Source: CAYNFH01 sp964396385
Lineage (GTDB): Bacteria > Armatimonadota > Chthonomonadetes > Chthonomonadales > CAJBBX01
NCBI GenBank assembly: GCA_964396385.1
Contig: CAYNFH010000158.1
Location: forward strand, 1 to 16,141
Length of the DNA: 16,141 nt
Direction: 5' to 3'
Shown here: positions 1 through 6,331 of the stretch, one piece after another
How positions within the stretch are numbered: position 1 is the first letter of the stretch
Layout: every line of letters starts with the position of its first letter
Program-made: the position numbers and the translations under genes
The notes under the pieces: model-generated
Seen by the model: the letters and a program-made list of their open reading frames with translations, nothing else
Database searches by the model: none
What the model was told of the DNA's origin: nothing

Positions 1-1223
1 TGCTCCTCGTCCAGGTCCACGAAGAGGTCCTTAAATGCGGCCGGAATGCCTAGTGCCGCGCTTACGGCGTGGAGCGGGTGCTTGCCGTCATCCACGGGCA
101 TCCCGAAGAACGCCACCACGGTGTCTCCCAGGTACTTGCTGACCAGACCCTTGTTATCTACAATGACCTTGTTCACCGCCGTGAAGAACTCGTTGAGCAT
201 CTTCACCGTCTGGTCCGGCGGGAGCTTCTCCACCAATAGCTTGAAGTTGCGGATGTTCAGCACCATTACCGTGACGCTCTGCTTAGCGCCGGCCAGTACC
301 TCCTGGTTGTCTTTGCCCAGCGCCTTGGCCGCTACGGAGGCGGGAATGAACTGCTGGAAGAGGGCGCGCAGCTTCTCCTCCGCCGCCACGCGCTCTCGGA
401 GCCACATGGTGGTGTCCTGGAACGCGACGGCGAGCCTTCCGATCTCATCCATGCTGTCCGTGGGGAAGCGCGCGGACCAGTTGCCGGCCCGGATGGCCTT
501 GCACGCCTCGTAGAGCTGGTTGATCGGCGCGCTGACGATGCGGTCAATCCGCCAGAGCACCACTGCGGTGACCAGCACCGCCAGCAGCATGGCCACCCGG
601 AAGATGGCCCAGAAGCAGTCCGCCACGTGATCGTACGCCGGATCCAGAGGAACGTAGAGGACGGACGCGCCGACCACCTGTCCGCGCTTCCAGCCGTAGC
701 CACCCCCGCCCGGGTACTTGCTCACGCGCCAGGCTGGCGCGGCGGCCGGCGTGGAGTGGCACTTAAGACACCGATCCTGGTCCACCACAATGGGGGTTGC
801 CAGCACCCAGCAGGGCTTCCTGTTCTGGATGGTGATCCGCTCAATCTGCTTGACACCGGAGCTCTGAAACGCGCTGATGAACCGAGACTCCGGATCATCC
901 GCGCGGCTGTCCATGTTCGTCGGATTCAGCGCTACCTGGTGGTACCTATACTCCGCCGCATGGCCGGCAATTTGGATGATGGGGTGCGAGGAGCGGGCGG
1001 CGCTCGGGCCGCGAGCGCCGAACACCTCGTCCTCCGTGCACTTGCGGGCCGAGTCGAGCGTGCGCATCAGCGCGCGAGCGCTGTCCTGCGTCTGATCCTC
1101 CGCGGTACGGTGGAGCATCTCCCACCCCACGAAGGAGGGAACGAGGACTGCCACCACGATGGCAATGAGGGCCGCCGTGATGACCTTTAGTGATAGACTC
1201 CGAAACTGGTTGGGATGATTCAC
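1..1223 (-). CDS. Receptor-type class III adenylate/guanylate cyclase (CxxCH sensor-HAMP-cyclase), 3' end cut by window
   Basis: Read from a GTG start at 1223; a GAGGGGG ribosome-binding site lies 8 nt upstream, and the first in-frame ATG falls after the first membrane segment. The 407 visible residues show a membrane helix (about 12-34), an extracytoplasmic region with a CLKCH motif (C152, C155, H156) typical of the DUF3365/Tll0287-like haem-binding sensor fold, a second helix (about 204-224), a HAMP region (about 225-280) and the start of a class III nucleotide cyclase domain (from about 315). By family knowledge it would convert ATP or GTP to a cyclic nucleotide in response to a redox, gas or haem-related signal. 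The second metal-binding aspartate is present (D367 in KYLGD). The first is replaced by asparagine (N323 in VLNIRNF, where the family has a D in xDIxxF). Activity is therefore uncertain. Residues that set ATP or GTP choice lie beyond the window. Confidence 0.88.
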   Translation of the reverse strand, partial: MNHPNQFRSLSLKVITAALIAIVVAVLVPSFVGWEMLHRTAEDQTQDSARALMRTLDSARKCTEDEVFGARGPSAARSSHPIIQIAGHAAEYRYHQVALNPTNMDSRADDPESRFISAFQSSGVKQIERITIQNRKPCWVLATPIVVDQDRCLKCHSTPAAAPAWRVSKYPGGGGYGWKRGQVVGASVLYVPLDPAYDHVADCFWAIFRVAMLLAVLVTAVVLWRIDRIVSAPINQLYEACKAIRAGNWSARFPTDSMDEIGRLAVAFQDTTMWLRERVAAEEKLRALFQQFIPASVAAKALGKDNQEVLAGAKQSVTVMVLNIRNFKLLVEKLPPDQTVKMLNEFFTAVNKVIVDNKGLVSKYLGDTVVAFFGMPVDDGKHPLHAVSAALGIPAAFKDLFVDLDEE

Positions 1224-1354
1224 GTCTGGAACCCCCTCGGGTGGCCGCCACTTGGTGCGCATGTTGCGGATGTGGCCGCGCACGATAGGTGGTTATTCCG
1301 CAAACGCGGAGTGAAAACCAATGAAAAGTACAGGGAACCGCCGTTCGGGCGCAC

Positions 1355-1384
1355 AGGTGTTCAGGTGTTCAGGTGTTCAGGTGT
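1355..1384. repeat. Tandem 8-bp repeat, AGGTGTTC x 3.75
   Basis: Units AGGTGTTC sit head to tail at 1355-1362, 1363-1370 and 1371-1378, with a partial copy at 1379-1384. The array lies in the 267-bp gap between the cyclase and the parA operon. A 13-base stretch of it (TTCAGGTGTTCAG, 1360-1372 and again 1368-1380) recurs as a perfect reverse complement at 1476-1488. The unit is far too short for CRISPR. Confidence 0.85.
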
Positions 1385-1412
1385 CCTGAGCATCGCGCGT
1401 TACCCGCTTACT

Positions 1413-1449
1413 AAAGCAAAGCCCTCTCGCTCAACTGCAGCAAGAGGGC
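1413..1449 (-). terminator. Rho-independent terminator of the parA operon
   Basis: Read on the minus strand, a GCCCTCT/AGAGGGC stem (1421-1449, 7 perfect pairs plus further pairing beyond one mismatch) is followed at once by the T-rich tail TTTGCTTT (1413-1420). It lies about 40 bases beyond the last gene of the leftward operon and separates it from the cyclase gene. Confidence 0.75.
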
Positions 1450-1475
1450 ACAATGTTGCGCCAGGTGTCTGGGCA

Positions 1476-1488
1476 CTGAACACCTGAA
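1476..1488. repeat. Inverted partner of the AGGTGTTC repeat
   Basis: CTGAACACCTGAA is the exact reverse complement of 13 bases in the tandem array at 1355-1384. It starts 3 bases past the stop codon of the 102-aa gene. The two arms enclose the terminator hairpin at 1421-1449, so a transcript could form a nested stem. Confidence 0.75.
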
Positions 1489-1490
1489 CC

Positions 1491-1799
1491 CTAGTCCTCC
1501 AGCAGATACCCGGCCAAGAGGCCCCGGCATAGCGCCGGCCGGTTCGTCATCGCCTCGAAGAGCACCTGCGCGATCTCGTGCAGCTCCGCCTGGATTCCGT
1601 ACGCCTCCAGCTCCGTCTGGATGTCTTGCAGCACCGCGCCCCGAGGATTCGAGATCCAGAACAGGGAGCAATCGACGTTCGGTGCGGTTTCGGTCGGGCC
1701 CGCGTACGGCGCCGCGACCGGCAGAGGTACCTGTTCAGGCCGCGGGCTGGGCGTAAGAAGGGACCGAATAGCTGCCCGGACATCGCTCCGTCGTTCCAT
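1491..1799 (-). CDS. Unknown 102-aa protein, last gene of the AAA/ParA operon
   Basis: I do not recognise a family. The ATG at 1799 is chosen over a GTG at 1805 because GGAGG (1809-1813) is 9 nt from the ATG but only 3 nt from the GTG. The gene overlaps the 3' end of parA by 65 bp in another frame, which suggests coupled translation. The short basic N-terminus (MERRSDVRAAIRSLL) is followed by a proline-rich stretch (about 17-40) and a probably helical C-terminal half (about 53-102) ending LLAGYLLED. ParB, ParG and similar partners stimulate ParA through an arginine-containing N-terminal peptide. By analogy this protein could be the ParA partner or cargo adaptor, but that is inference from position and composition only. 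A terminator follows. Confidence 0.72.
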   Translation of the reverse strand: MERRSDVRAAIRSLLTPSPRPEQVPLPVAAPYAGPTETAPNVDCSLFWISNPRGAVLQDIQTELEAYGIQAELHEIAQVLFEAMTNRPALCRGLLAGYLLED

Positions 1800-2550
1800 A
1801 TCCACTATCCTCCGTCAAGACCTCTTGGGCCAGTGCGCTGTAGGCAAAGGCGCCATTGGAATCGGGTGCGTACTCAAAGATCGTCTGGCCGGCGGCCGGC
1901 GCTTCCGCAAGGCGTACCGTCCGAGGGATAACCGTCTGGTAGACCAGCCCGGGCAGGGCGTTGCGCGCCTCCGCCAGGACATCCGCCGCGTGCAGCGTCC
2001 TCCGGTCGAACATCGTGCCGACCACCCGCATCCGGAGGCCGGGATTGGTTGTTTCCTGGATCGCCGCCGCAATCTCCTGGATGTCGGCCAGGCCTCTGAG
2101 CGAGAGGAACTCGCACTGGAGCGGCACGATGCAGACGTGGGCTGCGGTCAGCGCGTTGCTCGTGGCGTGGCTCAGGGATGGCGGGCAGTCGATGAGCACG
2201 TAATCATAGCCGCTGCTCACGTTCTGCAGCGCCTTGCGAAGCCGGTGCGCGGGATCGCCCGTTTCGCCTAGCTCGGTCAGCACGACGGCGAGGGTGGCAG
2301 ACGCCGTGATAACGTGCATTCCGCCGGCGCAGGGGTAGACGGCGCCCATTACGTTATCCGGGTTCAGCAGCACGTCCCCCATGGTGAGGCTGCCGGCTTG
2401 CCTGCCTACCGCTACCGTCAGGCTGGCCTGGGGATCCAGGTCCAGCAGGAGCACGCGTTTGCCTTCTTTCGCCAGAGCCGCTCCCAGATTGGCCGTGGTG
2501 GTGGTCTTTCCAACCCCGCCCTTCTGGCTGATTATGGCGTAGATGTACAT
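1735..2550 (-). CDS. ParA/Soj-family partition-type ATPase
   Basis: This 271-aa deviant Walker-A ATPase is of the ParA/Soj/MinD type. Visible motifs are the deviant P-loop KGGVGKTT (residues 10-17, signature lysines K10 and K15), the LLLDLDPQ switch (D39) and the Walker B segment VLIDCPP (D121). The C-terminal part (TVIPRTVRLAEAPAAGQ) is typical of Soj-like chromosome or plasmid partition proteins rather than tyrosine kinases of polysaccharide export. Such ATPases dimerise on ATP, bind DNA or a surface, and position DNA or large complexes when a partner triggers hydrolysis. No ParB or parS-like gene is visible here. The 102-aa gene overlapping its 3' end and the 138-aa gene upstream are the candidate partners. 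The start at 2550 has AAGGA 6 nt upstream. It lies 52 bp after the 138-aa gene in the same operon. Confidence 0.9.
   Translation of the reverse strand: MYIYAIISQKGGVGKTTTTANLGAALAKEGKRVLLLDLDPQASLTVAVGRQAGSLTMGDVLLNPDNVMGAVYPCAGGMHVITASATLAVVLTELGETGDPAHRLRKALQNVSSGYDYVLIDCPPSLSHATSNALTAAHVCIVPLQCEFLSLRGLADIQEIAAAIQETTNPGLRMRVVGTMFDRRTLHAADVLAEARNALPGLVYQTVIPRTVRLAEAPAAGQTIFEYAPDSNGAFAYSALAQEVLTEDSGYGTTERCPGSYSVPSYAQPAA
1809..1813 (-). promoter_or_regulatory. Ribosome-binding site deciding the start of the 102-aa gene
   Basis: GGAGG on the minus strand, inside the parA coding sequence, is spaced 9 nt from the ATG at 1799. The in-frame GTG at 1805 is only 3 nt away, too close to use this site. 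Confidence 0.7.
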
Positions 2551-2602
2551 AAGCCTTCCTTGCGGTCTGTGGTCTTCCCGGGCCGTTTAGCCGGCCGCAG
2601 GT

Positions 2603-3019
2603 TTACTGGTACATCTCCTGGATCCAGCGTTCCAAAACTTGCCGACGGAACTGGAGCAGTTTGGTCATCACCGCCGCCTGCTCAGATCCCGGGACTGCGT
2701 CGTAAACGGCCTGCTTTGCAGTCTGGAGCCGGGCACGCGCGTCGGCGAGGCTGATCCGCTCATCCGGAACGGAGGATGCCGGCGGTTCCGACCGTAGGGG
2801 CGCCGAAGCCGGGGCCGGGGCTACCGTCTCTATACGGAGCGGTGGCCGCTCTACCGGCCTGACCGGAGGCGTGCCCCAATCCCCAGTATCGGTTCGCGGC
2901 TGCTTATCCTGTAGCTGCCGCGCCCGCATGGTGGGAGAGAGGTACGGCTCTTCGGCGAACAGCGCCTCCACTCGGCGGCGCCGTTCCGCGTTCTCGTCGA
3001 ATGGTGGTGTTTCTGCCAT
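2603..3019 (-). CDS. Unknown 138-aa protein coupled to the AAA ATPase
   Basis: No family recognised. The ATG at 3019 lies 1 nt after the TAA of the upstream AAA gene (TAAGATG), a classic translational-coupling arrangement. An in-frame start at 3064 would overlap that gene by 44 bp and is less likely. Seen in the sequence are a charged N-terminus with an RRRR run (residues about 13-16), a proline-rich linker (about 65-95) and a C-terminal region with predicted helices (about 97-138, ending in ERWIQEMYQ). This layout, two small ends joined by a flexible linker, would fit an adaptor between the AAA ATPase and ParA. That role is inference only. Confidence 0.75.
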   Translation of the reverse strand: MAETPPFDENAERRRRVEALFAEEPYLSPTMRARQLQDKQPRTDTGDWGTPPVRPVERPPLRIETVAPAPASAPLRSEPPASSVPDERISLADARARLQTAKQAVYDAVPGSEQAAVMTKLLQFRRQVLERWIQEMYQ

Positions 3020-3020
3020 C

Positions 3021-3869
3021 TTACGCTGCCTTTGCCAGCTTCGGCCGGCGTGCCCCAAGCTCACTCACGGCCTGCTCTACGTGCGCCGGCAGGATCCGGT
3101 CCGCGCCGCGGAGGAATGCCTCTTTCATCGCCGCTTCCGTCACGACCATGATGTCGCGCGGCAGGCCTCCCGTAAGCCGGTGGATGGTCTGCATGGTCTG
3201 CGCGGGACACAGGCTGGACGGGTCGATAGCGCCGGCACGCCGGAACCGGTGCAGGAGCATGGCATCCGTCTCTTCCACAGACAGCGGTTCCAACGTGGAT
3301 ACAGACGCGATACGGCTCATCAGCGCGGGATAGTAGGCGAGCTTCTTATCGATATTCAACTGGGCGGACATAACTATCTGGAGCAGGATGCGATCGCGGG
3401 TCTCCAGGTTTATGAGATCCCGGATTACCGGCATGGCGCGTGAATCGATAGACTGCGCTTCGTCAATGAAGAGCACAATCGTCTTGTTGTCGCCGTAGGC
3501 CTCCTCCAGGAGCCAGGACTCCAGCCGCGTAGCCATGTCACGCGCGTTGTGCGACGGCTCCAGGCCAAACGCGGCCAGGACCTCGGCGAGCAACGCCCGC
3601 GGGCTGGATATTGTTCCGGTGTTCTGCAGCTTCGCGCACTTCCACCCGAACTGGTTCGGCCAAACGGTCATCAGATATTCAACGAGGAACGACTTCCCCT
3701 GACCAACGTCTCCCCGAATGAGCGCCAGACCGCCATGCTCCTCAATAGTCCACCGGAGCTTGAGGATGGCCTCCTTGTGCTGAGCACACAGGTAAAGCCA
3801 ACGGGGGTCGTGATTGCGCGCAAACGGCGTTTCCGTCAGGCCGAAGTGCTGGACGTACTCGGTGGGCAT
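3021..3869 (-). CDS. ExeA/GspA-like AAA ATPase (TniB/MshM-type fold)
   Basis: This 282-aa P-loop ATPase opens the leftward operon. The N-terminal pattern YVQHFGLTETPF followed by DPRWLYLCAQHKEA matches the start of ExeA/GspA/MshM-family AAA proteins. Walker A is GDVGQGKS (53-60), Walker B is IVLFIDEAQ (131-139, D136/E137), and a sensor-like QIVMSAQ follows at about 164-170. It is cytosolic, with no membrane segment, and lacks the periplasmic peptidoglycan-binding part of full-length ExeA, so only the ATPase half is present. Relatives load or remodel partners in secretion, pilus, polysaccharide-export or transposition systems. No transposase, pilus or secretin gene is in the window. The start at 3869 has an AGAGG site 8 nt upstream. 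The stop is 1 nt before the 138-aa gene. Confidence 0.87.
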   Translation of the reverse strand: MPTEYVQHFGLTETPFARNHDPRWLYLCAQHKEAILKLRWTIEEHGGLALIRGDVGQGKSFLVEYLMTVWPNQFGWKCAKLQNTGTISSPRALLAEVLAAFGLEPSHNARDMATRLESWLLEEAYGDNKTIVLFIDEAQSIDSRAMPVIRDLINLETRDRILLQIVMSAQLNIDKKLAYYPALMSRIASVSTLEPLSVEETDAMLLHRFRRAGAIDPSSLCPAQTMQTIHRLTGGLPRDIMVVTEAAMKEAFLRGADRILPAHVEQAVSELGARRPKLAKAA

Positions 3870-4302
3870 ATGTATAACCTCTCTTGGTCGGTGCTCCTGA
3901 CCCGTTATTCCACGTGCTCACGGCAAAGATTCCCGAATAATTTCGGGCTGCGGTAAGACAGGCACCAATACCAGTTTCGGTTTCCAGCCGCCCGTACTGT
4001 AGCGGGAATTATGTTTAGCACGCGGGAGCCTCGGTTCCATGGGCGAGGAACCTGCGGGGACCGGGGGCGTGGATGAGGACTTCGCCGTGATCTTGCTGGA
4101 CGTTCAGATGCCGGAAATGGATGGCTTTGAGACCGCCAGTCTTATTCGAGCCCGCGCGACCTCCCAGCACATCCCTATCATCCTCAGGTCATTATGCAAA
4201 GCGTTCAATAGGGAACACGGGATCTGAGGCGCGCGTCTTTCTGCCCACATGAGAGGGAGGCGGGGCCGTCGGCAGTGGACCCCCTGCAGGGAGCGAGCAA
4301 GT
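3870..4302. other. Sparse region upstream of the AAA operon
   Basis: I see no intact gene in these 433 bases. They hold a small perfect hairpin (CCCGAA-taat-TTCGGG, 3932-3947), the receiver-domain fragment annotated separately, and then non-coding sequence up to the small membrane-protein gene. The promoter of the AAA/ParA operon should lie in the left part, but I find no convincing -35/-10 pair. Confidence 0.5.
4072..4185 (+). pseudogene. Fragment of a response-regulator receiver domain
   Basis: About 37 codons (DFAVILLDVQMPEMDG onward to IPII) match the middle of a two-component receiver domain: strand beta3 with the phospho-acceptor aspartate, the MPxMDG loop, and helix alpha3 running to strand beta4. 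The acidic pocket and beta1-alpha1-beta2 part are missing upstream, and the Thr/Lys half is missing downstream. The open frame runs 4039-4227 from an ATG, but the flanking residues do not look like a receiver domain. This is best read as a truncated relic. Receiver domains of this subtype often accompany PAS histidine kinases like the one at 4729, so it may be debris of that kinase's original partner. Confidence 0.7.
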
Positions 4303-4473
4303 ATGAAGACGCGGTCGCAAGAGAGACGAGAGACCAGTTGGCTGCCAGTGGTCATCGTCATCTTCGTTGTGTTCGCGTACCTGCTCATGGGCTACCTGTT
4401 CTGGTACGCGCCTGGGCAGGCGGCCATGGAGTCACGCCAAGCCGCACGTACTGCTCATCCAACTCAGCGCTGA
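4303..4473 (+). CDS. Small single-pass membrane protein, 56 aa
   Basis: No family recognised. The ATG at 4303 is preceded by GGGAG at a spacing of 9 nt; an earlier in-frame ATG at 4249 adds only an arginine-rich extension. The product has a basic N-terminus (KTRSQERR), one clear membrane helix (about residues 12-33, rich in V, I, F and L) and a short polar tail. Lying between a broken receiver fragment and a histidine kinase, it might be a real small membrane protein or a chance frame. The clean amphiphilic layout favours a real gene. Confidence 0.5.
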   Translation: MKTRSQERRETSWLPVVIVIFVVFAYLLMGYLFWYAPGQAAMESRQAARTAHPTQR

Positions 4474-4728
4474 CCGTCGCCTTCCTCGAGAGAGCGCCGT
4501 GGTGTGATGGTTCGGCTTGTTACCCAGGTCTGGCCGACATCCACGACATGCTTGCAACCGGCGCCTAAACCGATCAGCCCGACTAGGTCTCCACCACCGC
4601 CTCCTTCCCTTTACTTCCAGGAAATACTGATTGAGCGGATATCCGGGAGGAAGCGCATATCCCGGTGCGAAAAAGGGGCAACAACATCCTCGGTAGAGTA
4701 CGCCTGAGATACGGTTCACCTTTCATCC
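4474..4728. other. Non-coding stretch before the histidine kinase
   Basis: I see no convincing gene on either strand. Near its right end is an imperfect symmetric element around GGATATCC (about 4638-4666). No strong promoter or Shine-Dalgarno site for the downstream kinase is evident. Confidence 0.4.
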
Positions 4729-6312
4729 ATGCCAGAGATCGACTACCGCGCGCTCTTTGAGGCGGTGCCGGGGCTGTACCTGGTGCTGCTGCCCAACCCG
4801 CCGGACTTCACCATCGTAGCGGTGAGCGACGCCTACTTGCGCGCTACCATGACCCGGCGCCAGGAGATTCTGGGTCGTGGCCTGTTTGAGGTCTTCCCGG
4901 ATAACCCGGATGATCCGGCCGCCACGGGAGTAGCCAACCTGCATGCCTCGCTCCAGAGCGTCTTGGAGCGCCGTGCTCCTCACACCATGGCCGTGCAGAA
5001 GTACGACATCCGCCGACCGAAGAGCGAGGGCGGTGGCTTCGAGGTGCGCTACTGGTCACCGGTGAACTCCCCGGTGCTTGGGCTAGACGGCAAGGTGACG
5101 CTCATCATCCACCGCGTGGAGGACGTTACCGAGTTCATCCGTGTGGCCGAAGTCGGTCGGCAGGCCCAGGAGCTCCAGGCAGAGGCGGAAGAGAAGGCTC
5201 TGGCAAGTCTCCTGCGGGCAGAGGGGCTGCAGGAGGCCAATAGCCAGCTTCGTAAGTTGATAGCAGGCCGGCAGAAGGTCGAAGAGGCGCTGCGGGAAAG
5301 TGAGGAGCGTTTCCGCGCCTTGGCTGACAATATAGCCCAGCTTGCCTGGCTAGCCGACGGTACCGGCCACATCTTCTGGTACAACCGCCGCTGGTACGAG
5401 TACACCGGAACGACCCTTGCGGAGATGGAAGGTTGGGGCTGGAAGAGCGTACATCATCCCGACCACATTGACCGGGTGGTCAAGCGATGGTCAGAGCATC
5501 TGCGCGCCGGGCAGTTCTGGGAAGACACGTTCCCGCTGCGCAGCAAGGAGGGTGAGTATCGCCGCTTCCTCTCCCGCGCGTTCCCCATCCGGGATGGGGA
5601 GGGCCGGGTGGTGCGCTGGTGCGGCACGAACACGGATGTTGAAGACCTGGAGCGGGCCATGGAGGACCTCTCCCAGAACCGTGCCGAGATCGAGACGTTG
5701 AACGTCCGTCTCCGGCGTGCCATGGCGGAAACCCACCACCGGGTGAAGAACAACCTGCAGACGATCTCCGCCTTAGTGGATATGCAGTTGGCTCGGTGGA
5801 TGGGCTCGGTGCCAGCAGAAGAGTTGGAGAAGATCAACCACTACATTCAATTCCTCGCCGCTCTCCACAATGTCTTAACTCAGGAAGCCAAGCAGAACGA
5901 GGACGCGGAGTACCTCTCCGTGAAGGCGGCAATGAGCCGGTTGGAGCCGCTGGTCATTTCCATGGGGCGGGGCAGACAGGTTCGGTTTGACGTCGAGGAT
6001 GTCCGCCTGCCCGTGCGGCACACCACCGCGCTCGCCATAATCGTCAACGAGCTGGTCACAAATGCGGTAAAGCACGGTGCAGGAGAGATATCGGTAGGCT
6101 TCCGCGTGTGCGAGCGGTCGGCGAAGCTTCAGGTGAGCGACCGGGGCAACGGCTTTCCGGCTGGGTTCGCTCCTCACGCAGACGGAACAACAGGGCTGGA
6201 TCTGGTACAGTCGCTCGCTGTCTGGGACCTTGACGGTTGCCTGGAAATCGCGAACACTGCCGAAGGCGGAGCAAGGGTCACCGTTGAGTTCCCGCTGAAG
6301 AGCTCACCTTAG
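4729..6312 (+). CDS. Soluble PAS-PAS sensor histidine kinase (HisKA_2 type)
   Basis: This 527-aa cytosolic kinase has no membrane segment. In order: a PAS domain (about 5-137) of the type often found in PAS/HWE kinases, a coiled coil (about 140-190), a second PAS_3-like domain (about 190-315), a HisKA_2 dimerisation region with the motif HHRVKNNLQ (phospho-acceptor probably H337), and an ATPase domain with N-box NELVTNAVKH (440-449), G1 box DRGNGF (471-476) and G2 box DGTTGLDLV (485-493). All catalytic boxes look intact. It should autophosphorylate in response to a small ligand or light/redox signal sensed by PAS. No intact response regulator is nearby, only a receiver fragment at 4072-4185. 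The ATG at 4729 follows an in-frame stop at 4705-4707 and has no clear Shine-Dalgarno site. It converges on the next gene with a 19-bp gap. Confidence 0.92.
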   Translation: MPEIDYRALFEAVPGLYLVLLPNPPDFTIVAVSDAYLRATMTRRQEILGRGLFEVFPDNPDDPAATGVANLHASLQSVLERRAPHTMAVQKYDIRRPKSEGGGFEVRYWSPVNSPVLGLDGKVTLIIHRVEDVTEFIRVAEVGRQAQELQAEAEEKALASLLRAEGLQEANSQLRKLIAGRQKVEEALRESEERFRALADNIAQLAWLADGTGHIFWYNRRWYEYTGTTLAEMEGWGWKSVHHPDHIDRVVKRWSEHLRAGQFWEDTFPLRSKEGEYRRFLSRAFPIRDGEGRVVRWCGTNTDVEDLERAMEDLSQNRAEIETLNVRLRRAMAETHHRVKNNLQTISALVDMQLARWMGSVPAEELEKINHYIQFLAALHNVLTQEAKQNEDAEYLSVKAAMSRLEPLVISMGRGRQVRFDVEDVRLPVRHTTALAIIVNELVTNAVKHGAGEISVGFRVCERSAKLQVSDRGNGFPAGFAPHADGTTGLDLVQSLAVWDLDGCLEIANTAEGGARVTVEFPLKSSP

Positions 6313-6331
6313 AAGGCGAACTCTGTAGCTG

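Noticed and set aside
46..513. Plus-strand open frame opposite the cyclase
   Set aside because: The minus frame reads through HAMP and cyclase motifs without interruption from a GTG start; the plus frame is a shadow.
1355..1384. CRISPR array
   Set aside because: Units are 8 bp with no spacers and there are no cas genes.
3021..3869. TniB-type transposition ATPase marking a Tn7/Mu-like element
   Set aside because: The ATPase fold fits, but there is no transposase, TniQ-like gene, or terminal inverted repeats in the window.
4432..4719. Minus-strand open frame upstream of the histidine kinase
   Set aside because: Arginine/proline-rich composition, no motif and no ribosome-binding site; another minus frame briefly resembles a lipoprotein signal but has no start codon.
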